Shown: positions 32,566-45,196 of the stretch, in pieces
Layout: each line of letters opens with the position of its first letter
Position numbering within the stretch: position 1 is the stretch's first letter
NCBI GenBank assembly: GCA_036583965.1
Contig: JAZBQD010000014.1
Location: 49,350,626-49,414,625 of the forward strand
DNA length: 64,000 nt
Source: Prunella strophiata
Lineage: Eukaryota > Chordata > Aves > Passeriformes > Prunellidae
Direction of reading: 5' to 3'
Translations under genes and position numbers: made by a program
The notes under the pieces: model-generated
Seen by the model: only the letters and a program-made list of their open reading frames with translations
Database searches by the model: none
Told to the model about the DNA's origin: nothing

Positions 32566-34751
32566 TTTTCCTAATTTATCATATTGTCATTTATTATAGA
32601 TACCCCTTCATCTAAACTCTCCTAGCACTATATCTTGTTCATCTTCTTAAGGCAGCTCTCTCAATTGCTGCTATGCATCTTACATTTCTGCATTTTCCCA
32701 TGGCTATTCTCACATCTACTTCCCCAACTTTGTCACTCCCACCACCCCCTCTCACCTGCTGCCTACTGCTCCAGTGTTTCCTTTCTGCCAGTCCCACCTC
32801 CATTTTCTAGTCGAATAACACCTTAGAATACTTTCAGATGCTGAAATTTTTGTGCTGGAATGCATTTCTCAGCAAAATTCAGCCTTTCCTATCTTACCTA
32901 AGATTTAAGCCAATATTACATTCTTAATAGTTGATGCAGATTACTTGTCACAGTTTGAGTTACTCATCTCTGTTCTTGTAGCTTGTTTCTTCTATAGTTT
33001 ATTTTTCTTTTCTTTTTCATTATGGTAAAATTTACTTAAATAATTTATTTAAAATCTGATTGTGTGAATAACTGAAGATTTTCATTTATAAGGTTTCAAG
33101 ATGATTGCTTGATTTTATTTCAGCTTACTGGTAAACTGAGCTCCACCAATTTGTACTGGAATGTTTCCAGTAAGATATTAAATGATTGTCTTGTGAATGC
33201 ATCCTCTTCTATTTTTGATTCTTGAAACAAACTATACCAGATCATCATTCATTTTTCACAACAATGAAAATTTCTGACTAAAAACTGATATGTGATAATG
33301 GTTAAATAATTTCATAAATGATCTTGAATTAAAAAAAAAAACAACATGAAAGCTAGGACACTGAGTAACTTGATGGGTGTTATATTTGTCAAGTTATTTA
33401 ACTAAGGAATGTTAGGAATACCTTGAAATTTTCAACTTTTTTAAAAGTGAGGGTCATTTCTAGATGCAAGATGAAAACCTGAAAAATAAATAAAGTTCTC
33501 ACTTTCTCTGTGAAAATAAACAGCACAGTCCTTAATATCAAAAACCTACTTCCTAAATATGAGATATAATTAATTAAAATTTCAAAAACATTTACAGAAT
33601 GGTAATTCTTACACTATGTAATCTAAAACTTCATATTCTCTACCTATCTAGAAATCATTAAAATCACTGAAAGTAGCTTAGTATAAAAATGCCATTTTTA
33701 AAATTCAAATATGTTCTCTATGGTGCGTTGTACATTGAGAGCAAATGTTTTCAGGTTTTAGTGTTTGTTCTAATGTAAGAAAAAAATGCATAAATGCTGC
33801 AGAACTAGGACAAATATGGGTCTATAAATAGCAATCAGTCTCAGTGAAGCACAGCAACTTAATCTCCATTTGCAGCTATTCTGAGCACAAAGTTAGGTTG
33901 AAGGACATGAAAGTTGTTTTGGTTCCCACTGTCTTCACATCACTGTTGTCACTCCAAGCATTGCCCTGTTCTCCACTGGTCTTGTACTTCTATAATCTCT
34001 CAAATTTCTCTCTCTCTATTTTTCTCATCCTTGACATCTCAGATTCTTACTTTCCGTCCTCTGATGCTCAGTGGAGCAGAGCTCTCCTTGAATTTTCATC
34101 TTTCTCATCTACTGAGAACCAGAATCTGTTATCCTTGGGCTTCTTGAAAGAAGCATAGACAAAACATTTTTTAAAGGATAAAAATATCTTTTACTTGCTG
34201 AATCTTTTCAAAAAAATGAAATATGTTTAGCTGGAAGAACAGCTGTTACTTTCTCCTAATCCTAAACCAGGTAGAGCTTCTTTATGGCATATAGGAACAA
34301 AACATATAGGAATATAACTGAATATAGGACAAAGAGTATAAGAATATATATATATATAGTATATATAGTAGCACACAGGAGCATAAATCAAACTATGATT
34401 GGGAGCTGTTAGGTAGGTGTGTCATCCTTGATCAATATAGCTCTCATATGAAGCTTCAGTCTAGTACAGTCTTTTGGGGTTGAGTCACATAATTTGTCAG
34501 AAAAACAGTAGCAAAGAGTGGAAAGAAATGGGGCCTCCTCAGAGCTGCTTTTTGTGTCATTCCAAACCTTTTTCTTGAAAGGTAGCAAAGCTTATTCTCA
34601 AAATAGAATTGGCAAGAGTCCTCAGCTTAGACCTCATAAACACTCTGATATCTCTCACAGCTTAATACCCCCTAGAATATGATTTAAGTCTTCTCTCTGA
34701 GGCAATTGGGCTTAGGATGTATGAACCAGTCTCTGGGGGATTTAGGATGAT
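32566..34751. other. Unique DNA, pyrimidine-rich at its start
   Basis: The part 32620-32815 is C/T-rich on the plus strand and therefore open in purine-coded minus-strand frames; I see no gene in it. The rest is AT-rich. A (TA)n stretch lies at 34344-34358 within a longer degenerate ATA-rich segment. Confidence 0.5.
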
Positions 34752-34880
34752 GCATTATTATTTTCCACAGTCACCTACACACTACCCTGAGGTAAGATGC
34801 TGATATGTCTAATGTCATACAGGCAAGCAGTGTCAGAGCTAGGATTCAAATTGTTTCCCAGACATATTTCTGATCCCTTC
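34752..34880 (-). repeat. MIR SINE relic
   Basis: The plus strand reads the antisense MIR core: 'ttattattttcc' and 'taatgtcatacaggcaagcag', then 'tgtcagagctaggattcaaa', then 'cccagacatatttctgatccc'. These align in order with the antisense MIR segments 'ttattatcccc', 'aaggtcacacagctagtaag', 'tggcagagccgggattcgaa' and 'cccaggtctgtctgactcc'. The run around 34831-34851 is the clearest match. Confidence 0.6.
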
Positions 34881-35756
34881 AGGCACAGAAGGCTGTCAGT
34901 CTCAAAGACTGTTACTCAAAGTGGTCAGAGCTCCACCAGTCACTAAGCAAAAGATTTCTGTATGCATTCTGTCAGAGGCAGATAAGGAGCCCAGCAGCAT
35001 TAATGGGATCAGCGATACCCCACAGCTCTGTGGCACTGGTTTCTGCCTGGGATGGCATGGAAAGGGAGGGAGTGGGAGTGTGTTTCTCAGCATTCTGTAA
35101 ATTCTGTCTGGGAACACTTTCTATGCTGCATCTTGAGCTGATGTTCTCTTCTGACATTTTCAAGTCCAAGCACACTGAATAGTGTATGTGCAAGTGGGCA
35201 TGACTAGACTGACTGTCTGAATATTGTCCTTCAGACAGAACCTGGGCAGTCCACGGAGCATGCAGGGATTTGAGGAACCCCTGCACTCATCTATCCAGTG
35301 GAGGACAGGCAAACTGACACTGCAGAAAACCAACTGCCTTTGGTCAAGGGAGCAAACTTGTACTTGGTTCCTGTTATATGCATCTAGTGCAGCAGATACC
35401 AACCTTATCTGCATCATAGAAAAGTCCTGGGGTACAAGATCAGCCTGGTTTCCTATCTTGGAGTCCATGCTACTGCACAGAGGGAGCTAAAATGATTATG
35501 AGAACAGGAAGGCATTATCCTTTCCAAGACACCACTACTTAATCTAATACTCTCTGTGTTGTTGTCTCATGGTTTGCTGGGGATTTTTACTGCACCTCCT
35601 TTAGGACTTAGGGCTGCTGGGTGGCCAGCAGCAGAAGAAAGCAGACCTGCAGGAAGCAACAGCACCCAGAATTAGAAAGCTGACAGGGAATAAAGACTTC
35701 ATGGAGGCAGCTGCAGGGTTGGACAGTGAGGAAAAAAGAACTCATCAGCTACGTGT

Positions 35757-35766
35757 TATATAAAAG
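35757..35766 (+). promoter_or_regulatory. Consensus TATA box, context unclear
   Basis: TATATAAAAG is a perfect TATA-box match, preceded five bases upstream by ACGTG. About 100 bases downstream is a pyrimidine tract with CAG|GTAGG. No coding sequence follows and the LTR alternative (TG...CA ends) is not demonstrable, so the function is unknown. Confidence 0.18.
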
Positions 35767-36050
35767 TGTTGGGGAGTCAGTGTCTGAGAACAAGCTGACT
35801 GATTCAGATCTGAAGGAAAGTCATTAATTTGTAACAGCGAATAACCTTAGCTCTTGCATTTTCTTCAGGTAGGATCCTGCTTATACACTGCTTTGCCCTA
35901 ATCAAAGTAAGTTTCTTGTACCCACTATCTCTCACAACCCTTTACCCAGAACCCTTTGTCAGGAGTAGAAATGGGCTGAGAATGGGTGCACCAAATGCAC
36001 CTCCCCCATGTAAATGTTAATGTTGCCATGTTCTCAGTTTAACAGCATAG

Positions 36051-36078
36051 TCAAAGAATTTTCAAAGAATTTTCAAAG
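36051..36078 (+). repeat. 11-bp direct tandem repeat
   Basis: TCAAAGAATTT is repeated twice and followed by a partial third copy. Confidence 0.85.
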
Positions 36079-37509
36079 CCTTAAGTAGTGCTTTGATAGT
36101 AGTAGAATTCATCAGGGTTTTTTTTTCTTCTATATGTATGTTCTTCAGCTTTTATGGTTTTCCTGTAAGGAAACTCTAATTTGTATGCTGCTTCTGAAGC
36201 ATGACCTTGGTGTGTCTTGTGTATTGATTAAGACAGAAGGGATACCTGAGTGTTTAAGCTCTAGCAGATCATTTCAGTATTATGTCCAATTTAAACAACT
36301 TTAATTTGGTTTTTATATAAATATCACACAACCAAATAGGGTTTTTTGTCTGTCAGTGCAGTTTAGCCACACAGGACAGTTTGCAATTAGCTCATGTGCT
36401 GTTCTGGAGCTCTAAAGGCACAGCTGGCATATGCAAACAACCTTTCTATCCCTGCCTTCGCCCCTTCTGTCTGCCAGAAAAGTTGGCTCTGAACACAGAC
36501 CTCATGTGCACTTTGCAACCCTCTTCTCCCCTTCTCTCTCAAGATCTGCAGGTCTGTGAAGGGGGAGCTGTGGTTTTGTCTCCTTTCTTGTACCCTGTGT
36601 AGCAGTGGCAGATGAAAAAACTAATTGTAGATAAAGGTACAAAAGCCTTTAGAGCTGTAGAATCTGTAGAGCTCTGTAGAAGATACAGAGCTCTTCTCTC
36701 TGAAACCTTTTGCTGTGGCCCTTTTTCCTTCTTAAGGCCAGAACTCTGTACTAATCCAAGAAATGACTGCTCCTTGTGGATACAATCAAACCTATACTAA
36801 ACAACCTTCTGTCATTTCTACCATGAAATTGCTTTACTTTTAAGTATTATTTTTGCTGTTGTTAAAAAACACTGTGCTACACTGTCAATGACAGAATTTG
36901 TTTCTCTTTAACCAGTTAACCTGAGTTTTGGAAGGAAATAGTTATATATGATCAGAAACATCATTCTGATGTACAAAGTTGTCTTTGCCCTTCTTAGAGG
37001 CATTAATAGAGTGATTCTGGGGCTGGGCACAGTGTCCCTCTAAATGCACATAAATGTACACTCTAAGATAAGTGACATCTGCAGTAAGGGAGCAGAGTCG
37101 GAACTGTTGTCCTTGATGTGCTTATGTTGCTTGGAGCAGAGATAACTGCACAGAGGATATTGGTTTTGGTGTGTTGTAAACCTGTGAAAGAAAAGGTTGA
37201 GAGAAGGAAGGGGGGACAAACGTCTTGTAAATGCCATTGTCCCCCAAATGTCCCAAATGTACAAGGACGTCCTAAAAGAGCTCTAATCCCATGACTAGTC
37301 TTCAAGATTTTAGTGGGACCACTGATGCTCAAAATTAAACATGCCCTTAGGAGCATGTCCTCAAGGAGTAATACTAAGAAGCAGCATCTCCCATTGGCTG
37401 CTGACAGTCATCTCTTTCTCACCCTGTGTGCCTCCTGATCATGCAGAAAAATGCTTTCTGTGAAGCAATGATGTAATTCAGTCTCATAAAAAACAGCCCT
37501 TGAGAAAAC

Positions 37510-37710
37510 AGGCACAACGATTTTACATCACACAAAAGTGATATATAACGACCTCATCAATCAACATTTTGACTTTAATTTACACCATCCTTTTGCTGCA
37601 ACAATGAGGATTTTAAGCTTTAAAATAAACTAAAAAGATGCTATATCACATCATTAAAGCTGTCACTAAATCATTGCTAAAATATTGCTTTTATTTTCAC
37701 TTTTGAAAAT
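37510..37710. promoter_or_regulatory. Possible conserved non-coding element
   Basis: The block has two retained CpGs (37518 and 37549) and a series of TGAT/ATCA and TAAT-like motifs (CATCAATCAACA, TCATTAAAG). No long frame is open. The evidence is composition and motif density only. Confidence 0.17.
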
Positions 37711-38588
37711 ACATAATTTAAGAAGGAATGAACAGTAGGTTAACAAAGAGATTAAAGAAATAAAGATATAATAGAAAGCTCCCACAAAGAGAGGGGAGGG
37801 TTATGTAAGGGAACCCTGTGCACCCCCTGAAATGTCCGTGCATCTAAGATATCAATCTGTCACAGGCAGTATGGGCTGACCTTGTTCACTGGGTAAAGCT
37901 GAAATGGAAAATTGAACTGCAGCTTTGGGATCATAGGGGCAGCCAAAGGTCACCCGCCACTCAGGCACTGCCAATGCATATTCCCTGCTGACTCCATCTA
38001 ATCCACGGCTAGCTGCTTTCAGTCACCTAGATAGGATCTGCAGCAACAGCCTCCTTCAGGGAGCATCTTCCTGAGTGATTTTCTGCAAAATACTCTTTCT
38101 TTTGGGCACATCTTAAATGTTCCTTAAAATAGTGAAAGGAAATAAGGTGTTTTGAAAATTGAGCATGTTTTACCAGTATATAAAGATCGATCATGTATAT
38201 CTGACTGTGCCCGAATCTGAATTTCTCCTAAGGAGTAAATACACCATTACAAGCAGACTTGAGCAAAAAAGACACAGGATAAGGGCTTGAACTTCAAGTT
38301 TTCTTTAAGATCCTGTGCTGATCTCATCACTGCTCACAGGGCAGTATGGCATCAAAAGGTCTAGCAGTGCCTTTCACAAAACTACACTACGGTCCAGATA
38401 TAGATGTCTGATATCACTTTTATCAGGATAAATGGATTTTTAAGAATTTTCCAGTAAGTCTTATTTCCTCATTAAAGAGGATTCTATCAAAACAATATAA
38501 AAGTGTGGGAGATAATTTGGATTACTGAAGGTAATTTTACCCCCTTAAAGAGTTGCAGCTGTTCTGATTACTAAGATTTAGAACAGGT

Positions 38589-38606
38589 GTGCCCTTAATA
38601 GGGCAC
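38589..38606. repeat. Perfect hairpin, 7-bp stem and TAAT loop
   Basis: GTGCCCT at 38589-38595 and AGGGCAC at 38600-38606 form a perfect stem around a four-base loop. It sits just before a purine-rich stretch and the 33-bp period repeat described next. Confidence 0.8.
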
Positions 38607-38671
38607 AGGTACCACCTATAACATTGAGTAATATAAGAGGAGGGACCAAGAAGATAGGAAGAGACAGAGTT

Positions 38672-38718
38672 TAGTTAGCAATGCTGTGGTGAAGAAGAAG
38701 GATATAGTTAGCACTGCT
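38672..38718 (+). repeat. Partial 33-bp tandem repeat
   Basis: TAGTTAGCAATGCT at 38672-38685 recurs with one mismatch as TAGTTAGCACTGCT at 38705-38718. Between them is a GAAGAAGAAGG purine stretch. The 38580-39010 block as a whole has an LTR-like feel (purine tract, ATAAAAG motif) but no terminal TG...CA ends or duplicated target site could be fixed. Confidence 0.6.
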
Positions 38719-39053
38719 AAGAACAGAACTTGTTAAAAGGTATGGACTTTTTACAGCAAGGTAACATTTTAGAACTTGCTGTTATAACTAGTGACTTTAT
38801 CTGTGTCATTAACGGCATAAAAGAATAGAACTGTGAAGTCATAACTGCCCTAAGTGTAGGCTATCTGTTCATCTAGACAACACACAGATTATATATATAC
38901 ACCACTATGCCATTAAAGCAAGTAGATCGACATGATATGCAGCATTAGACACGGAGAGTTCCAGAGTTCCTTCCTCTGAGCACTGCAGCCTGTCAGGGGT
39001 TTATCCCCTTGTGCGTCAGAAGGACTTGCATCTTCATAAACTGAAGCCACAGG

Positions 39054-39070
39054 CACACACACATACACAC
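39054..39070 (+). repeat. Short imperfect (CA)n
   Basis: CACACACACATACACAC, followed directly by T9. Confidence 0.85.
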
Positions 39071-41744
39071 TTTTTTTTTCCTCTCTTCCTATTTATACCT
39101 CTTAGATTCTTTGAAGTAAAAGGTCTGATCTTTTATTATATCAAGCATGAATGTATCTCCTATATTTAGCAACCTGAAAAAGACTCTTTGCACAGGTGCA
39201 TCCTAAACCATTCTAGCTTCTAGCTATTGTTATCTATCCCAGTTTTCTTCTAAATTGTATTGTACTGTGTTTCCTAGAGATATATGAATGTTGTCTGCTT
39301 TCTTATTTTGTTCTTATTTCAAGTTAATTTTGTGTGTTTCTTTGATATTATAAATGTGTTGATGCTTCCTACGTATCCTGATTAGAATAATTTGTTTTTC
39401 ATATTCCAATATCTCTAGAGCCCTGCACTTCATGTAATCCTTTACATGTATCTATTTCAAATGCAATACCACCTATAAAATCAAAATAATAACTATGGAT
39501 GTTTGCATTAGGTGCTATACATCCTAGGAATTGAACTTTAATTATTCACATCTCCCCTGCATAGGGAAGGAAAATGGGGACATCTCTGTACTTCTTGTGA
39601 AAACTTCTAAGCTTTGAAGTCTTTTGAAAGCTATTTTTAGGTGAGGGCTCAGTTTCTGTCAGTCACAGGTATAAAAGGAAAGTGACTGTGCATGTGTTGT
39701 GTGTATGCATGTGCATCAGTAAACAAACTTATTTAAGACTTCTTAATTTCCCAGCAATATTGATTGCTGAGATACTGATTATCAATTAGGATCCTCTGTC
39801 ATGCAGAGAATATTTATTACTTCACAAAGATGCACAGAGCTTCATGGGTTTGACTCAAAATATAACTGGTTTGCATAACTTCATGAATTAACATAAATAA
39901 CTCAGGACTGTAGTTTAATTATGTTACAGGTATGATTTTAGAGTACACATCACTCAAAATGGAAATTGTTTAGCATAGTAATAAGTCTCAAGAAGAAGAA
40001 AAAAATGCAGTTCAATAAGTATTTCTGTTCTGGGGAAAAAGCCAAATGCTCTTGAGACAGCACAGGATAAGGAAAAGCATTTTCTGCTTCAATTGTAAGT
40101 AGAGGTTAAACGTGAGCTACTGAAGTTAAACAATTTCAAGTTACCATCTGTAATTACATTGCATCTAAGAGCCTGGAAATCAAGGATCTCTCTGGATTAT
40201 TGCTAGTGATTTTTTATTTTCCTTGGAACAACTAGAGAAATTCTATAGGCATGAAAGATAATTGCTGTTATATCATAATCTAAGGAGAAGTAAATAAGCC
40301 AACCTGGGAAGTATAAACTTACAGGAAAAGTGATACAACAATAAATGGACCTCAATTCAGAAAATATTAACCAAGATTAGTATAACAAAAGGCAATCAGA
40401 GAAAAGAAAAATTATTCCCTTCCAACACAGTTTCATTTTAATAAGAAGAAAATTTACTTTGATGAATATTGTTCATATTTTATATTGAAATTAGCATAAG
40501 ACAAAGATTTAGCATTGTTTTTTATTTTTATATGAAAAATGGGGAAATAAAAGTTTACTAATAAATCAAAAGGGCTAAGTACTAGCTAGACAACAAAATC
40601 ATCAGTTACATCTCAAACAAAACTGTAGAAGGAATCTTCTGCTATTCTGAAGAGGTCAGTCTCATTTTATTTAGTATATCATGAATAAATATATATACAA
40701 AAATACATATATAAAAAAAGTTTTCATTTGACACAGAAATCAGAATACTGATAAATGTTGAAATAAGTTGTACATTTTTTAGAAAATAAAGTGGCAAAAT
40801 CCAAATAAGGTCCTCAGACTTAATGCACAGATCTATATCAATCCATAGGTAGAGTCCTTCCATTGTTTAAGTCTTTAGTGTTGATAAAATTCCCCAGTGA
40901 TCCTGTATCCATTTGAAAACTGCATGAAGAATATTAATACAGGAGTACAGAAAAATTTCATAAAGTGTTTAAGCAAGTGAAAAGCAAAATATATCTTAAA
41001 AGACTGAGGAGGCTGTATGTATTCTTTTTATAAAATAAAACCTGAAGTAAAATTGTTCGTGACAGTACTGAGGTTGTAGGTAACAATCATTTGTTCTGAA
41101 CCACATTTGGACAAGAGCTAACCTCAGGGAAGCCCTGAAATCTGTGTTATGTAAGCAATAATGATTGCTGAGATTGTTTTGGGTTTATGAACTAGGAATT
41201 TATGAAAACCTGTATCTTGGCCAAGATACCATCACAGAAAACAATTTCTAAAGCTAATACCTGAAAAACCTAGAAGATGATGCTGAAGACCAGATAGGGA
41301 TGAACTTTTCATTTTGTTGGACATCATTAAGGAAAGAAGACAATACTCCACATAGTTTAATTCCTTGATGCTGAAATCTCATTATGTTTAGAGAAATCCT
41401 GTACATCTTAAATATTTTATTTACAAGAAAAAAAAATATAGGAGACACAGAATGGAGATCCTCTTCTCAGGGTGAATGGTGAGAGATTAACTTGATACAG
41501 AGGTGACACTTTCCTGGAAGTATTCAAATTGGCATTTCTTATAAACATCACCAATACACAACACAGAAACCAGATACAACCTTTGTCTTAGGTTAAACCT
41601 TTATCAAACTCTGCAACTAAGATGTCTGAAACTTCTTCTCTCTGTGTACTGATCTACAATAAAACATTTTAGAACTTTCTCTAAATGGATCTCAGAATAT
41701 TTAAAAAAAATATTCTCCTGACATTAGAGAGATATGTATAAATA
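39071..41744. other. AT-rich unique DNA
   Basis: No gene or repeat family is recognised. The notable structure is an 18-bp perfect palindrome at 41212, listed separately. Confidence 0.55.
41212..41229. promoter_or_regulatory. 18-bp perfect palindrome with TTGGCCAA centre
   Basis: GTATCTTGGCCAAGATAC equals its own reverse complement. The centre contains opposed TTGG/CCAA half sites like those bound by NFI proteins, though without the usual five-base spacer. About 0.25 perfect palindromes of this length are expected by chance in 64 kb with even base use. Confidence 0.2.
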
Positions 41745-41858
41745 TCAACTCGTTTTACATAAGGGGATGCCAAGTGTAAGAGAAATTAAGTAGTTTTCTT
41801 AATATCTTGGAGGAAGGTGATGGCAAATATGGGACTAAGTAGCAGTCCCTGTGATACT
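41745..41858 (-). repeat. MIR SINE relic, good core match
   Basis: The plus strand reads as antisense MIR over more than 100 bases: 'actcgttttacataaggggatgccaagtgtaagagaaattaagtag' parallels 'ccattttacagatgaggaaactgaggcacagagaggttaagtaa', and 'cttggaggaaggtgatggcaaatatggga' parallels the following core 'gtcacacaggaagt...ggcagagcCGGGA'. This is the most continuous CORE-SINE match in the window. Confidence 0.6.
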
Positions 41859-44671
41859 GATGTGAACTGCTGCTGCTGGCTGAAAAATCCTATGTGTCTT
41901 GCCAGCACAACAAGGAAACTCTGGCTCATCCTTCTCACAGATCTGGTTGTTTCCTTGATTTCCTCTGATTAGTCAGAATTACGAGTCATTTGTTGCTTAA
42001 GTCAGTCCAAAATTGCATACACCATTTATTGACCTGTGCTTTATTGCATTTATTATTTTCTCTTTCAAGAGGATTCAGCCCAATTCAAATGTTACACTGT
42101 TTTTAGATAAATCTTCCAAATCAAATAGCTTTATATATGGTCTCTGATTTAAAGAAGTCCTTTGGCAACAGTCCCTAAATATTGAATTGAAAGCCACTTT
42201 AAAACTGATAATCTCAACTGAACCCAAATAATAGGGTCCTGCCCTGAAATTCTAGGACTAATGTTGAAATAAATTTGCTTTAATTTACCATTACAAGCTT
42301 GTTTGTAGTTTTTATGTCTCCCCTTTAGACTGCATTCTTGCCTTGAAAATATATGTTAAAAGACATGGTAAGTTTTGTTAACCAATTGCAATTGAAATTG
42401 TTGTTAAGCAATTGAAATTGCTGAACATCAGAAAGCAACAATTAAGGCAAATTTTTCAGTTTTAAGAGAAATCATTTAAAGTAGAGTAAATCATACAATG
42501 GAATTAAGAATAATTTTTTGAATATAAAAATACAGTACTTTTATTATCAAAATATTTTTCAACTTTTATAAATAGTAGTATGGGCTGTACAATTAAAAAT
42601 TGAAAATGGCCACTAATGTTGATGGTGAAAGAAAAGGACTGTAATGATACTGTTAGAATAAGAAAAAGGTGTACATCCTTTTTTACTGTTGTTTTACTTT
42701 AAAAATCTTATTTCATGTTCATAATTGAAGTATCCATTTTAACATTAATAATAATGTCGAGACACAGCATAGAAGCTAAAAATTCTGGGAAATTTTGTCT
42801 GGCCAGTAAAACTCTGGTGTATTTGTCTTCCTGACAGTTGTAATGACAGATGCCTAGTATCAGCTGTAGCTGGATCTTCTCTTACCATACCTGCCAGCAG
42901 GAAGTGAGCTGTTCCAAAATTTACTAACAGCAGTATGATCAATGTGACATCATAATGAAACTTGGGAGAATATTAGAATAATATGTCAGATGTCAGACCA
43001 GGAACCATCATTTGTGCAATGGCTCTAAGCAGAATATGGCATTTTTCTGACTGAGAGTACACCAGGGTGCTTTGTTCCTCCAAGGATTGCCCATGTAACA
43101 GTGCAATCTTCTGATTTAAAGCTTCACAAGCATGGCTGGAACAGCTTGTGGAATAAAGCACATTGATTAAATAATTCAAAGTACTGTAGAGGGAAATTAT
43201 GTGTAATCCCTGCTCTTGTAATAGCTCTGCTTGAGATCAGGCAAGGTGCAGCACAGCAGCAGATAGAAATGCTCAGTCTATTAAGGCCCAGTGCTGGGAG
43301 GTGCAGAGCTTCTCCTGAAGCTCTCACTGGAGTTGCAGTGCGTGAGCAACTCCCTGGAACAAGCTTTCACTTGCCAAATATAGACAAAGAGCATTTTTGT
43401 TCAGGACATTTATATTAGTCTTCTCTGCATTCTATACATAGCTGCTGTTCCCTTTTATGGCTTGTTCTCTGAAGGGGGTATTCACACCATCTAACTTCTG
43501 GTGTCTAACTTAGGGACCTAAATTAAGATTGTGGGTTTCATACTTAGTGTTGCTTCAACAGGCAATTCAGAGCTAGTCAGCCCTAAATATCTACTATTTC
43601 AAAAAGGTGGCAAGCAACTAGAGTAAATTGTAGTAGACAGTCTTTGTTATTGTAGCAGAGATTATATAAAAAATGCAATAGCTGGGTTAACATACACATT
43701 TTAATCAAGGTATAAAATCATAAATAGCAGGTGTCAAGTACTGGAGACAGCTCACTTTGCTAAAGGTAGATTGATGGAGTCACATACATGTAAATACATG
43801 TTTATTTATATGTGTTATGTCTGTGATAATTAAGGATTTACACACTCACTGCTTAACTTTTAAGCAGAAATTTTATTTCAGAAAATGAAGTTTAAATCAG
43901 TTGGTAATACTGATTTTTTTTTTTTTTTAGTTATTTTGCCTGTGTATTTTAAGGCTATTCATCTTTTCAAATGCTCTCTTGTGTGTTTGGCTTAAAGTGT
44001 GTTTTGCACACCTTTTAACAAAAGAGCCATCACTGAGGTCAATGAGAGCTGCTGAAGTGCACTGTCTCTAAAAACTGGTCCACCTTTATGCAAACCTTTA
44101 AGTTATGGGGTTTCTCATTACAAGTCTACATGCAGATCTACAGTTTATAATGAGCAGTGATAGTGAGCTCATGGCATGTGTGACAGAATTAGGACATGGG
44201 ATTGTCCTCAACAGCAGACAAACAGAGCCTGGGGTCTACCTACTTCTTCTGTCTTCAGGTGACAAGTGACAGCAAGGGGCTGGGGAGGCTCTGGGGAACA
44301 GCAGCTGGGGGCATGAGGGACAAGAGGGAATTCAGAGGCCAAATGGGAAAGGTAATGCACAAGAAATTAAAACAAACAGGCAAACCAAACAAACAGAAAC
44401 TCAACCCAAAGAAAGCAAACACCCCCACCCCCGATTTTTTATAATTCCTATAAGCTGGGAATATAAAGCCTATTATATAAATATTAAGGTCAAAAGTTCT
44501 TACTCTGATTTCAGCCTTACATGAACAGAAGAGGGTCACATACAGGTGAGCTGTAGTTACTAAGGGAAATTCCAGGTCAGACTGGAAGAGATCTGGTGAA
44601 TTTCAGTGGTCTGGATCACATCCTTACTGAGATTTTTAAATGCAGAAATGAGACACTATGAGGTACTATTC
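41859..44671. other. Unique DNA, nothing recognised
   Basis: I see no gene or transposon. A run of T14 lies near 43.92 kb. The GC-richer part 44200-44350 is open for 82 codons on plus and 94 on minus without any recognisable product. Confidence 0.5.
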
Positions 44672-45196
44672 TCACACAGAGTCACAGATGGGTGAGGTCA
44701 GAAGGGAACCTCTGGAAGTCACTTGGTCCAGGCCACTCTTTAAGAAAAGGCCAGTTGCCCAGAACCATGTCCAGATGGCTTTCTAATTTCTCTGTGGATA
44801 AAAATGCCTCTGTCTCTCTGGGCAAACTCTGCTGGTGCTTGCTCACCCTCACAGATAAAAAGTCTTTGCTGATGTTCAAAGGGAGCTTCCTGTGTTTTAG
44901 TTTGTGCCCATTGCCTTTTGTCCTGTCACTGGGAACTACTGGAAAGAGCCTGGCTCCATTGTCTTTACTTCCTTTCCTTGGATATTTATACATGTTTATG
45001 AGACCTCCCAAGACTTCTTTTCTCCAGGCTGAACAGCTCCAGGTCCCTCAGCCTTTCCTCATATGAGAGGTGCTCCAGGAACCCTTGTGGCCCTTTAGAG
45101 GACTTTCTCTAGTAGTTCCACAGTCTCCTGTCTTGGGGAGCTCAGAAGTGGACACAGCCACTGGTGTGGCCCTGCCAGTGCTGAGTACTGGATCAC
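44672..45196 (-). mobile_element. CR1 LINE 3' end, 5'-truncated
   Basis: The plus strand begins with a degraded antisense CR1 tail (cacacagagtcacag) and continues through the antisense ORF2 C-terminus. The minus-strand frame at 44682-45011 reads as the C-terminal CR1 segment, including the family landmarks NGARLFPVVPSDRTKGNGHK and the LPRE block. The antisense phrases 'ctccaggctgaacagctccagg' and 'gggagctcagaagtggacacagcc' further fix the identity. The 5' truncation falls near 45.2 kb. No target duplication is evident by eye. Confidence 0.9.
44682..45011 (-). pseudogene. CR1 ORF2 C-terminal remnant
   Basis: About 109 codons remain open from the C-terminal end of the CR1 ORF2 protein, after the reverse transcriptase palm and thumb. 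The preserved landmarks are YKYPRKGSKDNGARLF and VPSDRTKGNGHKLKHRK. Without the endonuclease and catalytic reverse transcriptase it cannot be functional. ORF2 of CR1 normally encodes an endonuclease and reverse transcriptase of roughly a thousand residues. Confidence 0.85.

Larger units (their letters stand above)
34881..38580. other. Unique DNA, no gene recognised
   Basis: Overlapping minus-strand frames of about 100 codons near 35.0-35.5 kb have no family resemblance and conflict with each other. A TATA-like motif near 35.76 kb and CpG-bearing sequence near 37.5 kb are listed separately. An 11-bp direct repeat (TCAAAGAATTT) occurs at 36051-36078. Confidence 0.5.
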
